Positions 12,285-23,919 of a stretch of 64,000 nucleotides of DNA are shown here, piece by piece. The notes under the pieces are model-generated. The model searched no databases and was not told the origin of the DNA. It saw only the letters and a list, made by a program, of their open reading frames with translations. The first letter of the stretch is position 1; every line of letters begins with the position of its first letter. Source of the DNA: Glandiceps talaboti (taxonomy: Eukaryota; Hemichordata; Enteropneusta; Spengelidae); the NCBI RefSeq assembly GCF_964340395.1, contig NC_135562.1:23320673-23384672 (forward strand), read 5' to 3'. A program made the translations under genes and the position numbers.

Positions 12285-15200
12285 AATAGTATATATGACT
12301 TTACACCTGGTGTAGAGATACTAATAGTATATATAACTTTACACCTGGTGTAGAGATACTAATAGTATACATAACTTTACACCTGGTGTACAGATACTAA
12401 TAGTATACATGACTTTACACCTGGTGTACAGATACTAATAGTATACATGACTTTACACCTGGTGTAGAGATACTAATAGTATACATAACTTTACACCTGG
12501 TGTAGAGATACTAATAGTATACATGACTTTACACCTGGTGTACAGATACTAATAGTATACATAACTTTACACCTGGTGTACAGATACTAATAGTATACAT
12601 AACTTTACACCTGGTGTACAGATACTAATAGTATACATGACTTTACACCTGGTGTACAGATACTAATAGTATACATAACTTTACACCTGGTGTACAGATA
12701 CTAATAGTATACATAACTTTACACCTGGTGTACAGATACTAATAGTATACATGACTTTACACCTGGTGTACAGATACTAATAGTATACATAACTTTACAC
12801 CTGGTGTACAGATACTAATAGTATACATAACTTTACACCTGGTGTACAGATACTAATAGTATACATAACTTTACACCTGGTGTACAGATACTAATAGTAT
12901 ACATGACTTTACACCTGGTGTACAGATACTAATAGTATATATGACTTTACACCTGGTGTACAGATACTAATAGTATACATGACTTTACACCTGGTGTACA
13001 GATACTAATAGTATACATGACTTTACACCTGGTGTAGAGATACTAATAGTATACATGACTTTACACCTGGTGTACAGATACTAATAGTATATATGACTTT
13101 ACACCTGGTGTACAGATACTAATAGTATACATGGCTTTACACCTGGTGTACAGATACTAATAGTATACATGGCTTTACACCTGGTGTACAGATACTAATA
13201 GTACACATAACTTTACACCTGGTGTAGAGATACTAATAGTATACATGACTTTACACCTGGTGTACAGATACTAATAGTATACATTACTTTACACCTGGTG
13301 TAGAGATACTAATAGTATACATAACTTTACACCTGGTGTACAGATACTAATAGTATACATGACTTCACACCTGGTGTACAGATACTAATAGTATACATAA
13401 CTTTACACCTGGTGTACAGATACTAATAGTATACATGACTTTACACCTGGTGTACAGATACTAATAGTATACATAACTTTACACCTGGTGTAGAGATACT
13501 AATAGTATATATGACTTTACACCTGGTGTACAGATACTAATAGTATACATGACTTTACACCTGGTGTACAGATACTAATAGTATACATAACTTTACACCT
13601 AGTGTACAGATACTAATAGTATATATGACTTTACACCTGGTGTACAGATACTAATAGTATACATGACTTTACACCTGGTGTACAGATACTAATAGTATAC
13701 ATGACTTCACACCTGGTGTACAGATACTAATAGTATACATGACTTTACACCTGGTGTAGAGATACTAATAGTATACATAACTTTACACCTGGTGTAGAGA
13801 TACTAATAGTATACATGATTTTACACCTGGTGTACAGATACTAATAGTATATATGACTTTACACCAGGTGTACAGATACTAATAGTATACATGACTTTAC
13901 ACCTGGTGTACAGATACTAATAGTATACATGACTTTACACCTGGTGTAGAGATACTAATAGTATACATAACTTTACACCTGGTGTAGAGATACTAATAGT
14001 ATACATGACTTTACACCTGGTGTACAGATACTAATAGTATACATGACTTTACACCTGGTGTACAGATACTAATAGTATACATGACTTTACACCTGGTGTA
14101 CAGATACTAATAGTATACATAACTTTACACCTGGTGTACAGATACTAATAGTATACATGACTTTACACCTGGTGTAGAGATACTAATAGTATATATAACT
14201 TTACACCTGGTGTACAGATACTAATAGTATACATAACTTTACACCTGGTGTACAGATACTAATAGTATACCTGACTTTACACCTGGTGTAGAGATACTAA
14301 TAGTATACATGACTTTACACCTGGTGTACAGATACTAATAGTATACATAACTTTACACCTGGTGTAGAGATACTAATAGTATACATAACTTTACACCTTG
14401 TGTACAGATACTAATAGTATACATGACTTTACACCAGGTGTACAGATACTAATAGTATACATGACTTTACACCTGGTGTACAGAGACTAATAGTATACAT
14501 AACTTTACACCTGGTGTACAGATACTAATAGTATACATAACTTTACACCTGGTGTACAGATACTAATAGTATACATAACTTTACACCTGGTGTACAGATA
14601 CTAATAGTATACATAACTTTACACCTGGTGTACAGATACTGATAGTATACATAACTTTACACCTGGTGTACAGATACTAATAGTATACATAACTTTACAC
14701 CTGGTGTAGAGATACTAATAGTATATATAACTTTACACCTGGTGTACAGATACTAATAGTATATATGACTTTACACCTGGTGTACAGATACTAATAGTAT
14801 ACATAACTTTACACCTGGTGTACAGATACTAATAGTATACATGACTTTACACCTGGTGTACAGAGACTAATAGTATACATAACTTTACACCAGGTGTACA
14901 TATACATGTACTAATAGTATACATGACTACACCTGGAGTAGAAATAGTATATATGTCTTTACACCTGGTGTAGAGATAGTATACATGACTTTACACCTGG
15001 TCTAGAGATAGTATACATGTCGTTACACCTGGTCTAGATATAGTATATATGTCTTTACACCTGGTGTAGAGATAGTCTACATGACTTTACACCTGGTCTA
15101 GAGATAGTATACATGTCTTTACACCTGGTCTAGAGATAGTATACGTCTTTACACCTGGTCTAGAGATAGTATACATGACTTTACAACTGGTCTAGAGATA

Positions 15201-15393
15201 GTATACATGACTTTACACCTGGTCTAGAGATAGTATACATGTCTTTACACCTGGTCTAGAGATAGTATACATGACTTTACACCTGGTCTAGAGATAGTAT
15301 ACATGACTTTACATCTGGTCTAGAGATAGTATACATGTCTTTACATCTGGTCTAGAGATAGTATACATGACTTTACACCTGGTCTAGAGATAG
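12285..15393. repeat. 38-bp minisatellite passing into a 32-bp variant
   Basis: From about 12285 to 14935 the unit is 38 bp (ACTTTACACCTGGTGTACAG, then ATACTAATAGTATACAT). From about 14936 the unit shortens to 32 bp (TAGAGATAGTATACATGACT, then TTACACCTGGTC). The array is broken at 15394 by a retrotransposon and resumes at 16215. Confidence 0.95.
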
Positions 15394-16214
15394 TATTCGA
15401 AATTCGAAAGTTGTGTTATATGCAGATGACACCGCCCTCTTCTATGCATCAAAAGATGTTCAAGAAATTGAAAACAAGTTACAAGAAGACATGAGGTCAA
15501 TCCATGATTGGTTAAATGCTAATAAATTGACACTGAATGTAAAAAAGACAAAGTGTACGGTATTCGGTCCGAGGAGAAAAATGTACAATACTTCAAATAA
15601 TTTGAATATCAAGATCAACAATGAAATCTTACAACAGGTCAGCACATTTAAATACCTTGGTATATGGTTTGACCCACTTCTCACCTGGGAATCGCACATT
15701 GCCCATATATAAGTGCCAAAATCTCACAGCAGTTAGGTATTATCCGTAGAATTAGGTCTGCTTTACCTCAAAAAACTGCCAAAATGCTGGTCAATTCCAT
15801 GGTATTGCCAATATTTGATTACGGGGATATCATCTGGTCTAACTGTACAAATAAGCTAATTTCTAAACTACAAACTCTACAAAACTGGGCAGGGAAGGTA
15901 GTCCTAAATTGCCACCCACACCCATGGAATTCGTTACCTGAACATGTAAAGCAAGCTAAAACTTTCAAACACTTCAAAGACAATTACAGAGACATTTCTT
16001 CTGCCTAGCAGTTATTTTACTTATCTGGATGTATAATGTCACAATGTGTGTATTTTATGTCCTAATGTGTTTTAGTATTTGTAAGTGGACTTTTGTGTGA
16101 TTGTTGATTTGAAGTATGAGGGCCTCAATGGAAAGAAGCCGACCCTGCAACGCTTTGCGTTGTTTGTAACGCTTATTGAGTTTTACCCTGAATAAAGATA
16201 TTTTATAATAATAA
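15394..16214 (+). mobile_element. 5'-truncated L2/CR1-like non-LTR retrotransposon inserted in the minisatellite
   Basis: The frame from 15413 carries the reverse-transcriptase active-site motif YADDTALF, then NKLTLNVKKTKC and STFKYLGI..DP.LTWESHI, standard RT/thumb landmarks of this class. After a one-base frameshift near 15712 the ORF continues (SQQLGIIRRIRSALP, DYGDIIWSNC). After NWAGKVVLNC it jumps to HPWNSLPEHVKQAKTFKHFK, the usual ORF C-terminus, so roughly 100 residues appear to be deleted. The 3' end is a short (AATAA/ATA)n tail ending at about 16214. ATAGTAT occurs on both sides and may be the target duplication. The copy is dead. Confidence 0.85.
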
Positions 16215-16705
16215 TAATAGTATATATGTCTTTACACCTGGTCTAGAGATAGTATATATAACTTTACACCTGGTCTAGAGATAGTATATATGTCTTTACA
16301 CCTGGTGTAGAGATCGTATACATGACTTTTCACCTGGTCTAGAGATAGTATATATGTCTTTACACCTGGTGTAGAGATCGTATACATGACTTTTCACCTG
16401 GTCTAGAGATAGTATATATGTCTTTACACCTGGTGTAGAGATAGTATATATAACTTTACACCTGGTCTAGAGATAGTATATATGTCTTTATATCTGCTGT
16501 AGAGATAGTATACATTACATGTCTTTTCACCTGGTGTAGAGGTAATATACATACCTTTACACCTGGTGTAGAGACAGTACACAAGTTGTTACACATGGTG
16601 TAGATAAAGTATACATGTTGTTACAACTGGTGTAAATATAGTGTGCATATCTTTACACCTGGTGTAGGGGTGGTATACATGTACATGTTGTTACACCTGG
16701 TAAAG
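16215..16705. repeat. Continuation of the 32-bp minisatellite, decaying
   Basis: Units with TTACACCTGGTCTAGAGATA resume directly after the retrotransposon tail and become increasingly divergent, ending near 16705, about 30 bp from the HM13 exon 3 donor. Confidence 0.9.
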
Positions 16706-16737
16706 AATTTACATTTTTAAGGTTGTGATCTCCTCAC

Positions 16738-16820
16738 CTGATTATATGAGCCAAAGCCAGAACTCCAAGGAAGAAGAAGTAAATTGTTAACAACAGGTTG
16801 ATATAATCCTTAGAAAATAT
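16738..16820 (-). CDS. HM13: HM13 / signal peptide peptidase, coding exon 3
   Basis: Minus-strand acceptor TTTTTTTCCAG, 83 coding bases, donor GTGAGG. It encodes IFSKDYINLLLTIYFFFLGV, then LALAHII plus two bases of a Ser codon. It matches vertebrate HM13 at KIFSQEYINLLLS.YFF.LG.LAL.H. The segment forms most of a transmembrane helix and joins in phase 0 to the exon at 28208-28306 and in phase 2 to the exon at 12111-12199. Arrays lie close on both sides, about 30 bp on the donor side. Confidence 0.94.
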
Positions 16821-16914
16821 CTGGAAAAAAACAAGCCAATATTTATCTGAGTTTCACTTGTGCAAAAATCAATTCTTCATTTTACTTATTCATTTATTCA
16901 TTTTATTATATGTC

Positions 16915-18390
16915 ACCTATATTGGACCACTCACATTATGCATTGTTTTCAATTAACAAAGTGATGATGACGTAGTGGTCCGTATATTGGACCACCCCAT
17001 TATGCATTGTTTTCAATGGACAAAGTGATGGTGACGTAGCGATCCGTATATTGACCATCTCATTATGCATTGTTTTCAATGGACAAAGTGATGATGACGT
17101 AGCGATCCGTATATTGAATCACCCCATTATGCATTGTTTTCAATGGACAAAGTGATGGTGATGTAGTGGTCCGTATATTGACCAACTCGTTATGCATTGT
17201 TTTCAATGGACAAAGTGATGGTGACATAGTGGTCCGTATATTGACCATCTCATTATGCATTGTTTTCGATGGACAAAGTGATGGTGACGTAGTGGTCCGT
17301 ATATTGAATCACCCCATTATGCATTGTTTTCAATGGACAAAGTGATGGTGACGTAGTGGTCCATATATTGACCAACTCGTTATGCATTGTTTTCAATGGA
17401 CAAAGTGATGGTGACGTAGTGGTCCGTATATTGACCAACTCGTTATGCATTGTTTTCAATGGACAAAGTGATGGTGACGTAGCGGTCTGTATATTGAATC
17501 ACCCCATTATGCATTGTTTTCAATGGACAAAGTGATGGTGACGTAGCGGTCTGTATATTGAATCACCCCATTATGCATTGTTTTCAATGGACAAAGTGAT
17601 GATGACGTAGCGGTCTGTGTATTTGTCCATCCCATTATGCATTGTTTTCAATGGACAAAGTGATGATGACGTAGCGGTCTGTATATTTGTCCATCCCATT
17701 ATGCATTGTTTTCAATGGACAAAGTGATGGTGACGTAGTGGTCCGTATATTGACCAACCCGTTATGGATTGTTTTCAATGGACAAAGTGATGATGACGTA
17801 GTGGTCCGTATATTGACCAACCCGTTTTGCATTGTTTTCAATGGACAAAGTGATGATGACGTAGTGGTCCGTATATTGACCAACCCGTTTTGCATTGTTT
17901 TCAATGGACAAAGTGATGGTGACGTAGTGGTCCATATATTGACCAACCCGTTATGCATTGTTTTCAATGGACAAAGTGATGATGACGAAGCGATCCGTAT
18001 ATTGACCAACCCATTATGCATTGTTTTCAATGGACAAAGTGATGATGACGTAGTGGTCCGTATATTGACCAACTCGTTTTGCATTGTTTTCAATGGACAA
18101 AGTGATGGTGACATAGCGGTCCGTATATTGACCAACCCGTTATGGATTGTTTTCGATGGACAAAGTGATGGTGACGTAGTGGTCCGTATATTGAATCACC
18201 CCATTATGGATTGTTTTCAATTAACAAAGTGATGATGACGTAATGGTCCATATATTTGACCATCACATTATGCAAATGTTTTCAATGGAGAAAGTGATGA
18301 TGATGAAGTGGTCCGTATATTGGATCACTCTGTTATGCATTGTTTTCAATGGACAAAGTGATGATGACGTAGCAGTCCGCATATGCCTGT
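16915..18390. repeat. 63-bp minisatellite
   Basis: About 23 copies of a 63-64 bp unit containing TGTTTTCAATGGACAAAGTG, then GTGACGTAG and GGTCCGTATATTGA. Most units carry a CRE-like TGACGTA core. The long frames on both strands (17635-18232) follow from 63 being 21 codons and are not genes. Confidence 0.93.
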
Positions 18391-18616
18391 ACTGACTATA
18401 CTAACATCATTGGTGGGGTCGTCGCATGCTGCAACAGTTCACGTTGTTTGAAGCGCATGATTTTTGGAAGAAATGTAGGCTTTTCAAAATAATCAATCCC
18501 ATGGTGAAGACATCACTTGACATACAACATCACACAATCTTTTTTGATGGCAGCATTCCTATTTTGTACATATAACATGTGTTATATGAGAACCCGACAT
18601 TCTAAAGTTACATGTA

Positions 18617-19839
18617 CAGTGGGCCCTCGCTAACTCGCGTCTTGGTAAGTCGCGGATTCGGCTAAGTAGCGGGTGTCACCTTGGATCCCATTTTTTCTTT
18701 AGTTTTCCTATTGTTTTCGGAACTCCTCTTTGTGTATTTTTTTTAAACAAATGGCACGCCTGCCAATTTCAAACTCGTTGGTGTTTCGATGAAGAGGTGT
18801 CGCGGTTTGACTTTGATGTTGGCAATCGCCTTCTATTTATTCGGACTGCCTCACAAGTTCCTTATGCACTTCTCGGCTAGTCAACAAACATGTCGACCAT
18901 TTTTGTCTGGCTGGTCTTGTTAGATTCGAGTCGCAGGATTCATCAGTCGAATTCGAACATTGTCCTCAAAAACAAATTAATAACTAAAGCTTGTCTCGCA
19001 TTAATATATCGTTTGATTTGATTTGATTGATTTAGAAGTCACCTAAAAACGTTTTGTTTCTTCACAACTTTGAGGAAAAATGTCATTTATATAACGAAAT
19101 TTCGGGCTACGAATAACTGAATACGTTCATCACTTGCGTCTCTATGTTTATCTACCGACATCATGCATCACGCCACATGTTGCCGAACCTTGCGATTTCT
19201 CAACTCAACCCCATCATTTAGGAATGTTACTGTACTGAGAAACATAAAAAATTAGTTGTTGTTTTAGAATATATAAAACAAATCCCGTTATTCGATGATA
19301 TAAAAGTCAAAACTGCACTTCCGCAACCCGGAAATTCAACAGCATTTCTTGGCCCTACCATGGCCGCCAGGCGTGAGCTTGTAAGTTGTAACTAGTTTGT
19401 CGACCGTGCAAAAAACAAAAATGAAAGTCTAGCCGCGATTGATGCTTTGAGAGTCACACAATTGTACGATAATCTTCCTCAAAGATTTACTGTTAACCCA
19501 GGACTGTTACAATATTACGTCCATGCGTCCATCACAATAAATTTCGAATACATACCGTCATGCTCGTGAAAAGATTTACTGAATATTGAAACTTTGATTT
19601 CGTGCGTATCTTATTTTTTTTAATGAATATCGCCCATGAACTTGCACTCATAAAAACATGTACAGTACTACACTGTAGTTTCATCAGCACATTACTGAAG
19701 AAAGAAGAAAAGCTGACGTGTGACGTGTGTTAATGTGTGGTTATGAATATATAATGAGCACCTCGCTAAGTCGCGGCCCTCGCTAAGTCGCGGGTTTCTT
19801 GATGGACCCGGACACCCACGAGTTAGCGAGGGTCTACTG
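18617..19839. mobile_element. pogo/Tigger-like non-autonomous DNA transposon
   Basis: The termini are near-perfect inverted repeats. The left end is CAGTGGGCCCTCGCTAACTC, and the complement of the right end is CAGTAGACCCTCGCTAACTC. The element is flanked by TA at 18615-18616 and 19840-19841. Subterminal GCTAAGTCGCGG motifs recur near both ends. A TA target duplication with a CAGT.GACCCTCGCTAA-type terminus fits the pogo branch of Tc1/mariner. No intact transposase is seen in the 1223 bp. The core (about 18890-19530) is homologous, inverted, to the inside of a different element at 54177-55434. Confidence 0.85.
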
Positions 19840-19841
19840 TA

Positions 19842-20640
19842 TCTGAATACAATCATGGCAACCAAAATGATTGACATATGACTTTGTTTTGAACATTTTG
19901 CAAATGAGTTGACCATACAGCAATGCATTCACATATAGTAATCTGATGCTATTATAGCATTAAATGTAAAGCTTTGAAAAATCAGTTCTAGTGCAAAATT
20001 CAGGTTTATACATCTTTAAAGTTCCTGACATGATATTCCTTGCATGAAATCATTGAAGATGAATTCCCAGGTGACATATAATAAAAATATTACAGCCTTG
20101 ATATTGGATTATATGCCCTTGGTGCAAGGGTTCAATCAGCACTCCACTATACATGTACCTCGTGCTGATCATATCTTTGCACCTCAGGCACATGACCCCA
20201 ATATCAAGGCAATAATATACTATTTTGCCATGATGGGCTAAATAAATAACAACTGTAGTAGTTATACAAAGATTTAATTTTAAGTGCAGGTAACTCGGGC
20301 TCAGTTAGTTTTGTTTACAAAACAAAAAAACAAACACATGAATAAATAAATAAATACTGACAAACAACAATAGAGTTATCACAAATCAGTATAAACACAA
20401 ATGAATGTTTTGCAGTATCAAGAATTAGTATGTATTTCTCGAAAATTCTCGACCCCCCCCCCCCCCCCCATGAGATGGTATACCCCATAATTATGGTAAG
20501 TGAATTTGTAAGTTTCAAAACAAGATTGTGATAAGTACAAATTGGTCATTCTACAGGAAGAGTTATTTTCAAACTATAGACAAAAATCTAAGTATAACAG
20601 ATCAACTGCACCATATGATCATGGTTCGATTCATCTTTTG
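19842..20640. other. Spacer with an interspersed-repeat copy and a poly-C tract
   Basis: No exon is seen. The part 20283-20440 (TCGGGCTCAGTTAG, AATAAATAAATAAATACTGA, TTTTGCAGTATCAAGAATTA) reappears inverted at about 26170-26337, so it is an interspersed repeat. A run of about 17 C follows at 20453-20469. Confidence 0.6.
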
Positions 20641-20644
20641 TGTG

Positions 20645-21725
20645 TGTGTTGATCAGTAAGTAACTCTGTGTACTACTGTGTGTGATGATCAGTAAGTAAC
20701 TCTGTGTACTACTGTGTATGATGATCAGTAAGTAACTCTGTGTACTACTGTGTGTGATGATCAGTAAGTAACTCTGTGTACTACTGTGTATGATGATCAG
20801 TAAGTACATGTGTACTACTATGTGTAATGATCAGTAAGTAACTACTACTGTGTGTGATGATCAGTAAGTAACTGTGTGTACTACTGTGTGTGATGATCAG
20901 TAAGTAACTCTGTGTACTACTGTGTGTGATGATCAGTAAGTAACTCTGTGTACTACTGTGTGTGTTGATCAGTAAGTAACTCTGTGTACTACTGTGTGAT
21001 GATCAGTAAGTAACTCTGTGTACTACTGTGTATGATGATCAGTAAGTAACTCTGTGTACTACTGTGTGTGATGATCAGTAAGTAACTCTGTGTACTACTG
21101 TGTGTGTTGATCAGTAAGTAACTCTGTACTACTGTGTGATGATCAGTAAGTAACTCTGTGTACTACTGTGTATGATGATCAGTAAGTAACTCTGTGTACT
21201 ACTGTGTGTGATGATCAGTAAGTAACTCTGTGTACTACTGTGTGTGATGATCAGTAAGTAACTCTGTGTACTACTGTGTGTGATGATCAGTAAGTAACTC
21301 TGTGTACTACTGCGTGTGTTGATCAGTAAGTAACTGTGTACTACTGTGTGTGATGATCAGTAAGTAACTCTGTGTACTACTGTGTATGATGATCAGTAAG
21401 TAACTCTGTGTACTACTGTGTGTGATGATCAGTAAGTAACTCTGTGTACTACTGTGTATGATGATCAGTAAGTACATGTGTACTACTATGTGTAATGATC
21501 AGTAAGTAACTACTACTGTGTGTGATGATCAGTAAGTAACTGTGTGTACTACTGTGTGTGATGATCAGTAAGTAACTCTGTGTACTACTGTGTGTGATGA
21601 TCAGTAAGTAACTCTGTGTACTACTGTGTGTGATGATCAGTAAGTAACTGTGTACTACTGTGTGTGATGATCAGTAAGTAACTCTATGTACTACTGTGTG
21701 TGATGATCAGTAAGTAACTCTGCGT
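20645..21725. repeat. 36-bp minisatellite
   Basis: About 30 copies of GATGATCAGTAAGTAACTCT plus GTGTACTACTGTGTGT, with a few shortened units. A block of units at about 20690-20860 recurs at about 21350-21530, including its odd short units, which shows a multi-unit duplication. Confidence 0.93.
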
Positions 21726-21729
21726 ACTT

Positions 21730-22945
21730 TTGGGTTTCTTTGATTTGTAATGGTATTTCCAGCCTAGTACGACAAAGAGACAACTACAAAAAGTTCCAAT
21801 TGTCAGTTGAGAATATAAAGGTTATGTTGTGATCTCGGCACACTTTTCGTGGTAGACATTGTATACAAATAGCGCCAATGGCGTTGTAGCACAACTGTAT
21901 TGACTATTGCTATGGACACAGTCTTGTTGCTAGGGATATTTCAAACATTTTTGGAATCGTTATTACCTTGCCTACCCTTCCCACTTTCATCTTTGCAATA
22001 TAAACCATCATTTTGTTGTTGATATGGGTGTGGTCATGTTGCTAGGCATATTTGCATACAATTTTTGAATATTTAGACACTTACCTACCCATCCCTGTTG
22101 TTATCTTTGTAATATCCATCATCATTTCATTATTGCTAAGGTTGTGGTCATGTTCCTAGGGCCAATTGTGCCGAAATGTTTTCAACAATAACTGCAGAAT
22201 AATACCCCCAGAAACATCCCCACCAAGTTTCAACCCCATTCACCATGCAGTTTCAAGATATAAGGTTTTGACCAAAATTAATTTGCATATTGCTGATTTG
22301 AGTATCACGTTATGAATACAGCTTCATCTACACATCCCCAGATGCATCCCCATTCAGCCCAATCTGCCCAGTAGTTTTGGAACTATATATTTTTGACAAA
22401 AAAGAAACATTTTAGATCTAATTTGTACATCACTCATTGGATCACCATGTCATGAACATTCTTAATCTAAACACCCCTAGGAATGCTCCAACCAAATTTC
22501 TGCCTAATCTGCTCAGTAGTTTTGCAATTATAGATTTTTGAAACATTTAGCCCTAATTTGCATATCACTGATAGGATCATCATGTCATGAACAATTCTTT
22601 ATATAAACACCCTGAATAACATCCAACCAAATTTCAGCCTAATCTGCTCAGTACATGTAGTTTTGTAATTATAGATTTTTGACAAAAAATACACATTTTA
22701 GCCCTAATTTGCATATCACTGATGGGATCATCATGTCATGAACAATTCTTAATCTAAACACCTCTAAGAACGTTCAAACCAAATTCAGATTGATCTGCTG
22801 AGTAGTTTTGGAGTTTAAGTTTTTTTGACCAAAAGTCACATTTTTTAACCCAAATCACACACCAATGGCAAGATCATTTTGATTTGAACAATTTTCCAAC
22901 TAGATACCCAAGGTAATATACCCACCAAATATCATGGCAATCGGT

Positions 22946-23040
<95 letters not shown>

Positions 23041-23090
23041 GACGCCTATAACACTACTGAACCTTATCAGTTTAGTTGTGCTAAAAAGCA
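21730..23090 (+). repeat. Interspersed repeat family with internal diverged units and a long (CA)n tail
   Basis: The left part carries GTTGCTAGGCATATTTGCAT motifs and phrases also seen at 44.77-45.46 kb. The middle (about 22280-22900) is a series of diverged ~150-bp units around AATTTGCATATCACTGAT and TCATGTCATGAACAATTCTT. It ends in (CA)n at 22948-23038, followed by ACTGAACCTTATCAGT, the same end found at 580-630. No coding capacity is evident. Confidence 0.7.
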
Positions 23091-23274
23091 AGGCAATTCA
23101 TATGACCATATTCTTTAAAGACATGTGAGAAGAAAATCTTGTTACAAATGTGCCACCATTGTTTGTGCTTGGAATGAGCCTCGAGGAGCTTAGCCATTGT
23201 ATGACCTGGGGATTAGCCATGTGTGTGTTACTTTAAAATTTAAATTAGCTATTCAAATAGAGTGCCCGGGATAT

Positions 23275-23915
23275 TTAAACATCTAACGAGATTGTTCAAA
23301 AGGACAAGAGACAACTCAGAAATCATCAGAATTACAGCCTTTCTGTTCATTTTGATGTCATTTTGCACAATAAACAAGTCATTGAAAATGACATATGATT
23401 GGGTTTTACATTTTCAAACCTGGTTAATGTTGTTTGGCCGACATATTGGATTGCATCATGACGAAAATGGATATGCACATGTATGTCACAGAACACTGTG
23501 CTAATACCAACTTTGAATGAGATCTGTTCAAGCATGTCTGAGTTATGGCTTTGGACATGGAAAATTCGCAAACAAAATGGCTGCCAGGCAGCCACATTGG
23601 ATTGTATTACGACAACAATGAATATGCACATGTATGTCATAGAACACTGTCCTAATACCAACTTTGAATGAGATCTGTTCACGCATGTCTGAGTTATGGT
23701 TTGGACAGGGTAAATTCGCAAACAAAATGGCTGCTAGGTGGCCATATTGGATCGTATCATAAAAGAAATTGATGTGCATATGTATGCCATAGTATGTTGC
23801 CCCTGTACCAAGTTTGAAAAAAATCGGTCCAGGCATCTCCAAGAAACAGCTGTGGACGGACGGACGGAACCCAATCCATAAGTCCCCATCCGGACTTTGT
23901 CTGGCAGGGACTAAT
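23275..23915 (+). repeat. Interspersed repeat family 'ACCCAATCC', copy 1 of 3
   Basis: Shares with 28345-29285 and 38573-39645 internal ~150-bp tandem units (TCTGAGTTATGGCTTTGGAC, AACAAAATGGCTGCCAGGC, CCAACTTTGAATGAGATCTG). Each copy has a GGACGGACGGA-type stretch and a common end, AACCCAATCCATAAGTCCCC. The start has ATGATTGGGTTTTA, which resembles the complement of the end, hinting at short inverted termini. Confidence 0.75.
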
Positions 23916-23919
23916 AATG

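Noticed and set aside
2809-15393. Regular direct repeats that could be mistaken for CRISPR arrays
   Set aside because: Units are contiguous with no unique spacers, there are no cas genes, and the DNA is clearly eukaryotic.
17635-18232. Frames of 166 and 181 codons on opposite strands
   Set aside because: 63-bp minisatellite with 21-codon period; no codon-use or domain signal.
20645-21725. CAGTAAGTAAC in each unit as an array of splice donors for HM13
   Set aside because: The GTAAGT is on the plus strand, opposite to HM13 transcription, and no exon precedes it.
23347-23842. Overlapping minus-strand frames containing DIHVHIHF / FANFPCP repeats
   Set aside because: Recur in all three copies of the 'ACCCAATCC' repeat family as translations of its internal units; no domain recognised.
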